Shown: positions 54,760 to 63,719 of the stretch, piece by piece
Layout: each line of letters opens with the position of its first letter
Position numbering within the stretch: position 1 is the stretch's first letter
Origin: CAVUNY01 sp963768585
GTDB lineage: Bacteria > Chloroflexota > Anaerolineae > Anaerolineales > Anaerolineaceae
Assembly: GCA_963768585.1 (NCBI GenBank)
Contig: CAVYIF010000013.1
Coordinates: 310,001-374,000 of the forward strand
DNA length: 64,000 nt
Direction of reading: 5' to 3'
Notes under the pieces: generated by a model
The model's input: only the letters and a program-made list of their open reading frames with translations
What the model was told of the DNA's origin: nothing
Database searches by the model: none
Program-made: the position numbers and the translations under genes

Positions 54760-56342
54760 CACCCTCAGAAAGAAAATGGGTTTTAATATTTGCCCTCATC
54801 GTCCTTAGCATAACCACTTTGCCATACTTGATTGGGTTTTGGCAGGAGGGAAGTGGTTGGCAGTTTAGCGGATTTTTTATGGGCGTGGAAGATGGGAATT
54901 CTTACATCGCTAAAATGCGCCTGGGGAGCGAAGGTGCCTGGTTATTTAAGACACCTTATACTGCTTTTCCACAAACTGGTTTTCTGGCTTTTATCCCCTA
55001 CCTTTTATTAGGAAAATTGACTGCACCTCCCGGGCAGCATGCACAATTGGTCGCATTGTTTCAATTGTTTCGTTGGGCAGGTGGATTTGTGATGATCACA
55101 GCCACATACCATTTTGTCAGTCGTTTTATTGTTGATAACAGACTTCGCAAACTTGGGACGATGATCGCTGTTATCGGTGGGGGATTGGGCTGGCTTAATT
55201 TATTTGGCCTTCAGGGATTATGGGGAGGGCGTCTTCCTTTGGAATTTTATTCGCCAGAAACTTTTGGTTTTCTTTCACTTTTTACACTACCACATCTGTC
55301 CATGGCACGCGGTCTCTTACTGTTTGGGATTCTGGCATACTGGCGCGGATATGAGATTGATTTCAGCGTGAAAAAGATGATCTTGAATGGGATGCTTTGG
55401 GTTGCCCTGGGCCTGATGCAGCCTTTGACCGTGGCTGTAGGGTGGCTGGTTATCGGCTTAGATCTCATAATTCGGCTGGCAAAAACCAGTAATCTTCAAA
55501 TTTCTACCTTCGTCAGGCAAAAAGGAGTGATCAATGGTGTGGTGATGGGGATCCTTTCCGCACCAATCGTGATTTATACGATCATCTCCTTTACGATGGA
55601 TCCTTTCTTAAAAATCTGGTCAGCCCAAAATATAATTCAAAGCCCGCCGCCAGGAGATTATCTTCTGGGATATATTATTCTGCTGCCGTTTCTTTTTTGG
55701 GGTGCGCGAGAAATTTTGCGTAGAAAGCGGAACGAGGAGATTGTGATTTTTGTGTGGCTGATTCTTGTGCCTATGTTGGCTTATTTTCCATATAACTTGC
55801 AAAGAAGATTACCAGAAGGCACCTGGGTTGCTTTGGTTATTGTCGCAATGATCGGATTAAAATCATTACCTTCCAGGACTTTCCGGATTGGATTGATGCT
55901 GTCTTCAGTATCTTTTCTTTCTTCGATCCTTATACTGACCGGCAGTATTTTCACTGTCTTACAAACACGACAACCGGTATTTCAACCTGCGGATGAAATC
56001 AGTTCGTTCCTATTCCTGGGAGATCAGGTGAGTAATTTCCCGATTGTATTGGCTGCTTACAACACTTCCAACGCTTTGCCAGCCTGGGCGGCGGTGAGAA
56101 CGGTTATTGGGCATGGACCAGAAAGCGTCCATCTAAAAGAAGTACAGCAAAATGTTGATGATTTTTTCAATCCGGCAGTGAGTAACGACGAAAGGATGAA
56201 AATAATCGACCAGTTTTCTATTCGCTATTTAATTTGGGGCCCAAACGAAAGAGAAATGGGTGCCTGGAATCCGGCAGGCTGGTCAAGTCTGAGCAGGATT
56301 TATCAGAATACAACCGTCCAGATTTACGCAGTGAATCAGTAA
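54756..56342 (+). CDS. polytopic membrane protein, copy A' (paralogue of the 51.1 kb gene)
   Basis: About 528 residues with 11-12 helices. It matches the first copy at GVEDGNSYIAKMRLG, IWSAQNIIQSPPPGDY, YFPYNLQRRLPEG and RYLIWGPNEREMG. I chose TTG 54756 because AGGGAG lies six bases upstream and the codon overlaps the preceding stop; the frame continues upstream into the B gene. The function is not known, and GT-C-like topology is inferred from the conserved Asp after helix 1. The next gene starts at its stop codon. Confidence 0.75.
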   Translation: MTPSERKWVLIFALIVLSITTLPYLIGFWQEGSGWQFSGFFMGVEDGNSYIAKMRLGSEGAWLFKTPYTAFPQTGFLAFIPYLLLGKLTAPPGQHAQLVALFQLFRWAGGFVMITATYHFVSRFIVDNRLRKLGTMIAVIGGGLGWLNLFGLQGLWGGRLPLEFYSPETFGFLSLFTLPHLSMARGLLLFGILAYWRGYEIDFSVKKMILNGMLWVALGLMQPLTVAVGWLVIGLDLIIRLAKTSNLQISTFVRQKGVINGVVMGILSAPIVIYTIISFTMDPFLKIWSAQNIIQSPPPGDYLLGYIILLPFLFWGAREILRRKRNEEIVIFVWLILVPMLAYFPYNLQRRLPEGTWVALVIVAMIGLKSLPSRTFRIGLMLSSVSFLSSILILTGSIFTVLQTRQPVFQPADEISSFLFLGDQVSNFPIVLAAYNTSNALPAWAAVRTVIGHGPESVHLKEVQQNVDDFFNPAVSNDERMKIIDQFSIRYLIWGPNEREMGAWNPAGWSSLSRIYQNTTVQIYAVNQ

Positions 56343-58694
56343 ATGTCAGCAAAAATTCGTTTATTTTTGAAGTTTTTCAAGTTGCCATATTTGCCAGTCA
56401 TTCTGGGGCCATTTATACTGTTTGCAGGCGCCATTAGTACCGGTCAAACATTATTTTGGGGTTTGCCCGCGCTTCAATTCATCCCCTGGCAATCCTATGC
56501 CTGGCAGCAAATCAGTCAGGGTATCCTCCCGTTATGGAATCCATTGAATGGCATGGGGGCGCCATTCATGGCAAATTACCAGCTGGCATTATTCTATCCT
56601 CCGACGTGGTTGGGCTATATTTTCTCGGCCATTGGTGGGACACCGGCTCTGGCCTGGTGGCAAACGCTGCTTATACCTCTCCATCTGGCCTGGGCGGGAT
56701 TAGGAATGATATTGTTATCCCGCCGGTTGGGTTTTAATGTCCTGGCTCAGACAATTAGCGGTTTATGTTTCGCCTTAAGCGGATATTTTGTTGCCCGTGC
56801 GGGTTTTTACAGCATGATCTGGGCAGGCGCCTGGCTGCCCTGGATCATTTGGAGTGCCAGCGAAATTTCCATGCCGGTCAAGGAGACTGAAACCAGGCAA
56901 AATGGTATTTCAGTGGTTCTGGTAATATGTTTAACCTTTCAACTCCTTTCCGGTCATGCCCAATTAACCTGGTATACCATCCTTTTGACCGTTTTATGGG
57001 TATTTGTTGGGGGTTGGGTGAATCGCGGCTGGAGGGGGGCTGTCAGAAGCCTGTGGGTGCTCTTTTATCATGGCTTGATTGCGGTTGGTATATCGGCAAT
57101 CCAATTGATCCCGACCGCGGAATATTTAATTTCCTCCCAGCGTTCGACCGCAGTTGATTTTGAACTGGGATTGACCTACTCGTTTTGGCCATGGCGATTA
57201 TTGACCTTACTTGCGCCAAATATATTTGGAAATCCGGGTACTGCCAACTACTGGGGGTATGCCAGCTTTTGGGAAGATGCGGTTTATTTAGGTATTTTAC
57301 CTTTGGCATTAGGTCTTGCCACATTGTTTAAAATTGGGCGGAAAGGTAACGCTGATCCACGCCAGCCATTAATCCGCCTGGCGTGGGGGACGGCACTGAT
57401 TGGCTTTTTATTCGCATTAGGCAGTAACACGCCGATTTTTCCCTTTTTATATGCGCATCTCCCGACCTTCAGCCTGTTCAACGCCCCGGCGCGATGGATG
57501 ATATGGTTCGTTTTTATGTTTTCTTTATTGGCTGGCATCGGTACGATGAGCTGGACCAGGCCGGTCGAAAGAGAACTCAGAAGGTTTAAATTATTAACTG
57601 CGGCTGCACTGGCAGTCACCTTGGGAGCGGTGATTACCTGGTTGCTGCTGCGCGATATCAGGATCACATTTATTGAAGCTACCGCTTTTTTGGGTATTTG
57701 GGCTACCGGGGTGTGTGTGCTCACAATAACGAAGCCCTCCGAAAGCGACCAACCTAAAACCGTAGACGTCTGGCAATGGGCAGCCGCAGGATGGCTGTTG
57801 TTGGATCTGTTGTGGGCGAATTGGTCTTTCCAACCTACAGTTCCGATTGATTTATTTTCTGAATCTATAGATCAGTTTGATGCATCCACATTCTCGGGAA
57901 GAGTTCTGCTGGACTCGCAGTTGGAGTATGATCTAAAATTCCACCGTTTCTTTCGATTTTCGGATTATACACCGATCGAAGATTGGAGCCATTTGCGTGA
58001 AATTGCCCTGCCTAACATGAACCTGTTGCCTGGCAGCCAATTCCGATACGTGAATAATTTTGATCCTTTGGTTCAAGATCGTTTTACAAAATGGTCAGGC
58101 TGGATTGCGAATCTTCCAGAAAATATGCGCACTGAGATCTATCAATTAATGGATGTCAATATGATAGAGGAGCGGGATATTACCGATCCCCTGGGGATAA
58201 GGCTAACGAAAGTCAACGGCGCAGAACGTATTCGTTGGTATACCTGTGCCGACTTTCTTCAAGATGAAGACCAGGTCTGGGGCTCTTTAGATAACGCAAT
58301 AAATTCACCTGATCGATCTGCGCTATTTCGAAAATTATTCCTTGAAGCAAAACCATCAGACTCGATTTCGGTTTGTTCACCAAAGCCCCCTGCGATAACC
58401 ATTTTGAATGAGGATCTGCCCGGGTTCGTGCGGATACGAGTTGATGCAAGCAATGATGGCTTCCTTTTTCTGGCAGATTCCTGGTATCCTGGATGGATTG
58501 CGCAGGTGGATGGGATCGATACCCAAATCTACAAAGCTGACATTGTATTCCGGGCAGTTCATGTCCGGCAAGGGGTGCATACGGTTGAATTCATTTACCG
58601 GCCAAAATCCTTCTATATAGGAGGCGGAATTACATTCCTTGGCCTGGTGTATATGGTATTAATTTTCTTATTTTCAAAGCATCGAGTAAAATAA
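56343..58694 (+). CDS. YfhO-like membrane protein, copy B'
   Basis: 783 residues with ~12 helices. The first loop reads QGILPLWNPLNGMGAPFMANYQ, aligning with RGQFPLWSPMLFAGYPFAAD in copy B. The C-terminal extracytoplasmic beta domain has ADSWYPGWIAQVDG and HTVEFIYRPKSFYIGG, as in YfhO proteins, and a final helix. It is intact, unlike copy B. The start abuts the previous stop. It would be an envelope glycosylation protein; the sugar and acceptor are unknown. Confidence 0.82.
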   Translation: MSAKIRLFLKFFKLPYLPVILGPFILFAGAISTGQTLFWGLPALQFIPWQSYAWQQISQGILPLWNPLNGMGAPFMANYQLALFYPPTWLGYIFSAIGGTPALAWWQTLLIPLHLAWAGLGMILLSRRLGFNVLAQTISGLCFALSGYFVARAGFYSMIWAGAWLPWIIWSASEISMPVKETETRQNGISVVLVICLTFQLLSGHAQLTWYTILLTVLWVFVGGWVNRGWRGAVRSLWVLFYHGLIAVGISAIQLIPTAEYLISSQRSTAVDFELGLTYSFWPWRLLTLLAPNIFGNPGTANYWGYASFWEDAVYLGILPLALGLATLFKIGRKGNADPRQPLIRLAWGTALIGFLFALGSNTPIFPFLYAHLPTFSLFNAPARWMIWFVFMFSLLAGIGTMSWTRPVERELRRFKLLTAAALAVTLGAVITWLLLRDIRITFIEATAFLGIWATGVCVLTITKPSESDQPKTVDVWQWAAAGWLLLDLLWANWSFQPTVPIDLFSESIDQFDASTFSGRVLLDSQLEYDLKFHRFFRFSDYTPIEDWSHLREIALPNMNLLPGSQFRYVNNFDPLVQDRFTKWSGWIANLPENMRTEIYQLMDVNMIEERDITDPLGIRLTKVNGAERIRWYTCADFLQDEDQVWGSLDNAINSPDRSALFRKLFLEAKPSDSISVCSPKPPAITILNEDLPGFVRIRVDASNDGFLFLADSWYPGWIAQVDGIDTQIYKADIVFRAVHVRQGVHTVEFIYRPKSFYIGGGITFLGLVYMVLIFLFSKHRVK

Positions 58695-58737
58695 TCAATA
58701 ATAAATAAATTCACAGCTCTTTTTAGGAGTACTGCAC

Positions 58738-59718
58738 ATGGATATGCCGGTCTCAACGATCCAAGAATATTCGCAAAGAATCATTGACAATCTTGAGAAT
58801 GTGATTGTAGGAAAACGACAAACCTTGGAACTGGTTGTTATTGGGTTGTTGTGTCAAGGCCATCTCTTAATTGAGGATGTTCCCGGAGTTGGAAAGACGA
58901 TGTTGGCGCGCAGTCTTGCTCGGTCTTTAGGCTGTACGTTTAGTCGTATTCAATTTACACCGGATATGCTGCCCAGTGACGTGACGGGCGTGTCAATTTT
59001 TAACCAGGTTACCCGTGATTTTGAGTTTCGTGCCGGGCCATTAATGGCCCAAATTCTGCTCGCGGATGAAATTAACCGGGCGACACCGAAAACGCAATCA
59101 GCTTTATTAGAAGCGATGGAGGAACACCAGATGACCGTGGATGGGATTACCCATCTGCTGCCACGCCCCTTCTTAGTGCTGGCCACCCAAAATCCGATTG
59201 AGTATGAGGGCACCTTTCCGCTGCCAGAAGCCCAATTAGACCGGTTTTTAATGCGTATCCGCCTGGGTTACCCAGGAATGGCAGACGAAATTCTGGTGCT
59301 CGAACTTCAACAACTGCGCCATCCGATCGAGACCCTTGCAACTGTGATGAGCGTTGAAGAACTGACTATGATGCAAGAAGCCATCAAAAAGGTTTATGTG
59401 GCGCCGGCTGTTAAGCGTTACATTGTCGAATTGGTGCGCACGACCCGAGAAAGCTCTGATGTTTATCTGGGTGCGAGTCCGCGCGGGAGCCTGGGATTAT
59501 TTAAAGCCGGTCAGGCATGGGCAGCTATTTCTGGGCGAGATTTTGTTTTGCCAGATGATATTAAATCGATTGCAGAACACGTTCTCGCGCACAGGATTAT
59601 GATTAACCCATCTGCCAGATTGCGAGACATAACTTCCGATCAGATCGTTCAGGAGACCGTTAAGGCGGTATCTATTCCAGGTGGGGATATGACGAACAGC
59701 CGGAATGTCACGAAATGA
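58738..59718 (+). CDS. MoxR-family AAA+ ATPase
   Basis: 326 residues. Walker A is EDVPGVGKTML (47-56), Walker B ILLADEINR, sensor 1 LATQNPIEYEGTFPLPEAQLDRF, and the C-terminal lid GASPRGSLGLFKAGQA. MoxR ATPases help mature or insert metal cofactors or assemble complexes with VWA and DUF58 partners. TAGGAG precedes the ATG. It overlaps the DUF58 gene by four bases. Confidence 0.95.
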   Translation: MDMPVSTIQEYSQRIIDNLENVIVGKRQTLELVVIGLLCQGHLLIEDVPGVGKTMLARSLARSLGCTFSRIQFTPDMLPSDVTGVSIFNQVTRDFEFRAGPLMAQILLADEINRATPKTQSALLEAMEEHQMTVDGITHLLPRPFLVLATQNPIEYEGTFPLPEAQLDRFLMRIRLGYPGMADEILVLELQQLRHPIETLATVMSVEELTMMQEAIKKVYVAPAVKRYIVELVRTTRESSDVYLGASPRGSLGLFKAGQAWAAISGRDFVLPDDIKSIAEHVLAHRIMINPSARLRDITSDQIVQETVKAVSIPGGDMTNSRNVTK

Positions 59719-61046
59719 TCGTCAGACGTGTCTTTTGGGGGGCATTAATAATATTCCTGGGCGGTTTCTTGGGAGTATTTCTCCTGCCCGTATTAGCGCC
59801 GAACTTCCCGCCAGAAAGCATCGCGGTACCATATCGCCTGATGTACATTTCTGTAATGCTGATTGTTGTCAGCTGGTTGTGGGCGTTTCTTTCTATTCGC
59901 GGATTGAAATTAAAACGGATAGGTCGCGGTTTTCGGCAACAATTGGGCGATGTTTTTGAGGAGCATTTTGAAATTTCGAACGACCTACCGATTATCAGGC
60001 TGTGGTTGGAAGTGCGCGATAAATCTAACCTGCCTGGATCGAGTGGTTCGCGGGTTTTCTCGTGGATTGGAGCGAGAGAAGTTCGCACATATTCATCCTA
60101 TACACTGCTGACGCAACGGGGTGAATACAATTTGGGGCCAACTGAATTATATTCAGGAGATCCCTTCGGTTTGTTTGCATTTTATCAAACGATCGAGACG
60201 GATAACAAGGTGTTGGTCCTGCCTTATTTTGTGCGTTTAGCAAATTTTGCTTTTCCTCCCGGACTATTATCCGGAGGCCGGCTTCAGCAAAGGAAAACAC
60301 CTGAAGTGACCCCGCACGCAGCTGGTGTGCGGGAGTATGCCCCTGGCGATCCTCTCAAGCGAATCCATTGGCCGTCTACCGTCAAACGAGACCGTTTTAT
60401 GGTGAAAGAGTTTGATCAGGATCCCCAGGCTGACGTATGGATCCTGTTGGATGCACAAAAAAGTGTCCATTACAGCCAGCCTGATGAAGTTGTGGCCCCG
60501 CCAGGTGATCGTTTCTGGTTGTGGAAAAATCGATATGAATTCAGCCTGCCGACCGACACGTTTGAATATTCAGTTAGTGTCGCGGCTTCTGTTGCCAGTT
60601 ATTTTTTGCGCCAGGGGCTGGCTGTTGGCATGATGAGCTATGGGCAAATCTCTATCGCACTGCCCGCGGAGCGCGGTGAACGCCAGGAGACGAAAATCCT
60701 GGAAAATCTGGCTTTTTTACAAAATGAAGGTGAGTTGCCATTGTTGGGCCTGGTAGAGGCGCAGTTTTCGCACATTCCCCGGGGGAGTATTGTAGTGATG
60801 GTTACTGCATCAAACCATGAAACCATAGCATTGGCTGCGGATGCTCTTCATATGCGCCGGATGAAACCGGTGGTGGTACTCATCGATGGGGCTTCTTTTG
60901 GCGGACCGAATGGAGTCGAATATCTATCTTTGACGATAAATCAACGTCAATATCCTGTCACTGTGGTTAAAAAGGGGATGGACTTAAGGCAAGCACTCGA
61001 GCGCGGCTTTGTGGATAAAGCGGCGAAATCGTCCTATTCCAATTAA
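59715..61046 (+). CDS. DUF58 domain protein, MoxR partner
   Basis: 443 residues. Two N-terminal helices (residues ~5-65) anchor it. The conserved DUF58 block VREYAPGDPLKRIHWPSTVKRD is followed by QADVWILLDAQ, a VWA-like strand with the Asp start of a MIDAS. It is coupled to moxR by ATGA overlap, the usual arrangement. Transglutaminase and VWA partners often found next are not present here. Confidence 0.92.
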   Translation: MIVRRVFWGALIIFLGGFLGVFLLPVLAPNFPPESIAVPYRLMYISVMLIVVSWLWAFLSIRGLKLKRIGRGFRQQLGDVFEEHFEISNDLPIIRLWLEVRDKSNLPGSSGSRVFSWIGAREVRTYSSYTLLTQRGEYNLGPTELYSGDPFGLFAFYQTIETDNKVLVLPYFVRLANFAFPPGLLSGGRLQQRKTPEVTPHAAGVREYAPGDPLKRIHWPSTVKRDRFMVKEFDQDPQADVWILLDAQKSVHYSQPDEVVAPPGDRFWLWKNRYEFSLPTDTFEYSVSVAASVASYFLRQGLAVGMMSYGQISIALPAERGERQETKILENLAFLQNEGELPLLGLVEAQFSHIPRGSIVVMVTASNHETIALAADALHMRRMKPVVVLIDGASFGGPNGVEYLSLTINQRQYPVTVVKKGMDLRQALERGFVDKAAKSSYSN

Positions 61047-61053
61047 AAAAAGT

Positions 61054-61575
61054 TTATTGGGATTGCTTGTTTGAGTTGAAGCGATGTCCATTTTCAGCGC
61101 CAGGATCTTCGTGCAACAATTCCACCGCATGTGGTAGAACCGGGATAACGACATCCAGGTTTTCTAACGCAGCCTTTGGACTCCCGGGCAAATTGATAAT
61201 CAATGTTCGCGAACGGATTCCGGCGACACCCCTTGACAACATGGCATGAGGTGTTTTTTCAAGGCTTTTCTGGCGCATGGCTTCAGACAGGCCGGGTGCA
61301 AAGCGTTGGATGACCGACTGGGTGGCTTCCGGAGTAATATCTCTACCTGAAAAACCTGTCCCGCCGGTGGTGAGAATAAAATCGATCTGTCCATGATCGC
61401 ACCATTCGATCAGGCTTTTCCGGATAGCATCATAGTCATCCGGAACAATTTTTTCACCCACCACTTCCCATCCAGCTTCACGGACTTTATTCACCAGGAC
61501 CGGGCCAGATGCATCCTCGCGCTGGCCTAAATATGAACGGTCCGATATAGTCAATACCGCGCAACGCAGCGCCAT
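61054..61575 (-). CDS. MogA/MoaB-family molybdenum cofactor protein
   Basis: 173 residues. TTGGTGFSGRDITPEA is the MPT-binding loop, SYLGQREDASGP the N-terminal motif and INLPGSPKAALENLDVVIPVLPHAVELL the C-terminal block. It adenylates molybdopterin (MogA-type) or is the related MoaB; sequence alone does not separate them for me. Its ATG overlaps the stop of the PHP gene (TAATG). No other Moco genes are in the window. Confidence 0.92.
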   Translation of the reverse strand: MALRCAVLTISDRSYLGQREDASGPVLVNKVREAGWEVVGEKIVPDDYDAIRKSLIEWCDHGQIDFILTTGGTGFSGRDITPEATQSVIQRFAPGLSEAMRQKSLEKTPHAMLSRGVAGIRSRTLIINLPGSPKAALENLDVVIPVLPHAVELLHEDPGAENGHRFNSNKQSQ

Positions 61576-63350
61576 TAAATATCCTCTTCACCGACCAATG
61601 CTTTCCATGGGCCATGAATACCATCTTTGGTTACCCCAAAGAAAAACCGGTACCCACTTGGGGTTTTTTGGAGCAGATCGTACAGCATCGTTTTACCTTG
61701 TTTGTGAAGATTCAGGAGACCATAATCTCCTTGCCATTGGATATCTTGCTGGTTGATTTTTGAGGCGACTTCATCATATTTGGAAATGGCATAATGCCAG
61801 AGGCGCCTGGCCGAAGATCGCGTAACGTTCTTAACAACGTTGCCATTGCGTAAATCGCGCATGGTGAAATATCGACCCCCTTCACGATTGAGATCTGGAA
61901 TTACTTCAACTCCGGTACGCGGCATCGTATCAGTGGATTTTTCTTCACTGGCGCTCAAATTTGTCACAGGCGCTCGCGGAGCGGGATCGTTTTCGACTTT
62001 GGAAGCTTTTGGAGCCTGTGGTGTAGTCGCTTTATTGAGCATTTCTTGTTTTCCACGTAAAACCAGCCCCACAATTTCATCGCGTACAGCCAAACCGGTC
62101 TCAAATTCATCACGAACATAAATTTTGTTATCATCCAATGCGTACGGCGGATCATCTCCGCGCGGCACCAATACACGGATAATTTTCTTTCCCTTGAAGT
62201 CATGGCCATCGATGGTGCAGGTCAATGGGGGTGTGATTCTGGTTGAAATTTCTTTTTCAAGTGCAGAAGTCGATTGATCAACGTTAGAAACACCCTGTGG
62301 GCTCTTTTTGGGGTCGGCGCTAATCCCAACATACATGGTTCCGCCGTTGGTATTGCTGAAAGCGCAGATATCCGCAAGGATGTTGTAGAGTTTTCCACCC
62401 CGAACCGTCATACTTTCGTGGAAATCCTGGATAATGTTCGAACCCTCATCGATAGCAGCCTGGATAAAATCGAAGGCGGGTTCTTCCTGGTGGCGATGGG
62501 GACGGGTGCGAGAAAAATCGTTGCCTAAAAAGAGCTCACGAAGCGCTTCGAATGAAACCTCGGGCAACAAAACATCTGTTGGGCGATCGCCAATCCCCGG
62601 GTTCCTCTTGCGGGATGAATCGGTTGTTAAGCGATGAGCATCTGATCCCTGAATACAATGCATGCGGCGCGGGTATTCAGGTTTGGTTCCACTAAAAAAT
62701 GTAGCCGTAGAGCGCGGACCCTTAAGTTCAAGGTCGGTGACTTCCAGCGCATGAAGGTTCGGGTCTTGCGTATAGGCAATACGTGTCTGCCCGCCAAAAT
62801 TAAAACCTCGCATCGCTACACCGTTTGCTGAATTCGCGTGCGCGGCAATGACCAACCCACCAGCCTGATTGATCAACTGGTAAGCAGTTAAGACGTCGTC
62901 TGTGGCGCCTACGTTTGCCGAACCTATATCCAGAATCGAAGGGGAGATGTTTAATGTCAAAAGAAGATGTTCGATCTCGCGGACCGGTTTTTCAGGCGAG
63001 AATAAGCCGATGATATGAAAACCAAAGGTAGCCGTAAATTCAAATCCAGGAAGTACCAACAAGCGGTTTTTTAACCGTCTATATTCCTGAAGACGCTGCT
63101 TTTCATCGGGTAAAAGCCGGTTTAATTTTTCTAATAATTCAAGCTGTTGAATTTCTTCCTGCATCCGGCGATAACCAGCGACTGTGTTGTGATCGGTAAA
63201 TGCAATGATATCCAGTCCACGGACTTCAGCGCGTTGTAATACATCCAGGTAGCTGGCTTCAGGCTGCTGATAATCGCTTGATGCCGGGGTGTGAAGATGA
63301 ACATCCATGGTGCGCCATTGTAAACTGGCGCGGGTGTGCTTTTTGGCCAA
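61575..63350 (-). CDS. PHP metallophosphoesterase fused to AlbA_2 (Schlafen-like) domain
   Basis: 591 residues. The PHP domain (~14-290) keeps its metal ligands: DVHLHTPAS (H18, H20), FTDHNT, GFEFTATFGFHIIGL, VIAAHANS and GSDAHRL. An AlbA_2/Schlafen-type domain (~313-430) follows: FHESMTVRGGKL, ICAFSNTNGGTMYVGIS, IIRVLVPRGDDPPY and NKIYVRDEFETG. After a Pro/Ala-rich linker, a C-terminal ~120-residue domain (EGGRYFTMRDLRNG, SSARRLWHYAISKY) is unrecognised. It is probably a nucleic acid- or nucleotide-directed phosphoesterase. The TTG start has AAGGAG five bases upstream. It lies nine bases after the CheY-like gene in the lon operon. Confidence 0.87.
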   Translation of the reverse strand: MAKKHTRASLQWRTMDVHLHTPASSDYQQPEASYLDVLQRAEVRGLDIIAFTDHNTVAGYRRMQEEIQQLELLEKLNRLLPDEKQRLQEYRRLKNRLLVLPGFEFTATFGFHIIGLFSPEKPVREIEHLLLTLNISPSILDIGSANVGATDDVLTAYQLINQAGGLVIAAHANSANGVAMRGFNFGGQTRIAYTQDPNLHALEVTDLELKGPRSTATFFSGTKPEYPRRMHCIQGSDAHRLTTDSSRKRNPGIGDRPTDVLLPEVSFEALRELFLGNDFSRTRPHRHQEEPAFDFIQAAIDEGSNIIQDFHESMTVRGGKLYNILADICAFSNTNGGTMYVGISADPKKSPQGVSNVDQSTSALEKEISTRITPPLTCTIDGHDFKGKKIIRVLVPRGDDPPYALDDNKIYVRDEFETGLAVRDEIVGLVLRGKQEMLNKATTPQAPKASKVENDPAPRAPVTNLSASEEKSTDTMPRTGVEVIPDLNREGGRYFTMRDLRNGNVVKNVTRSSARRLWHYAISKYDEVASKINQQDIQWQGDYGLLNLHKQGKTMLYDLLQKTPSGYRFFFGVTKDGIHGPWKALVGEEDI

Positions 63351-63359
63351 AGTATCTCC

Positions 63360-63719
63360 TTACATTGATTGTGCTTTTTTTAACTGCCTGGCTAATTCTT
63401 CCGGCATATAGGGTTTTAATAAGAATGCATCAGCGCCAGCTTTGCGGCATTCATCCTGAAAATCCATGCCTGAGGTCATGAGAATATAAAGTTTCCATGA
63501 AATATCTGAGGAGCGAATCATTTTTAGTATTTCTATCCCGTTAATTTGACGCAAATTAACATCCATGATCAAGATGTCGGGCCGTAGATCCAATACTGTT
63601 TGTAAAATATTTTGTGTTAGATCCCCAATGATCGTGACTTGATGCTTATCTAACTCCAATAAAGTTTTTAGCAGCATCTGCATGGTGGCATCATCTTCGA
63701 CTAAGAGGATCTTGCTCAT
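63360..63719 (-). CDS. single-domain CheY-like response regulator
   Basis: 119 residues, receiver only. Acid pocket VEDD (7-10), phospho-acceptor D53 in ILIMDVNL, Thr in LMTSG and K102 in LLKPY. There is no output domain. The start overlaps the lon stop (ATGA), so it is translated with the protease. No histidine kinase is nearby. Confidence 0.93.
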   Translation of the reverse strand: MSKILLVEDDATMQMLLKTLLELDKHQVTIIGDLTQNILQTVLDLRPDILIMDVNLRQINGIEILKMIRSSDISWKLYILMTSGMDFQDECRKAGADAFLLKPYMPEELARQLKKAQSM

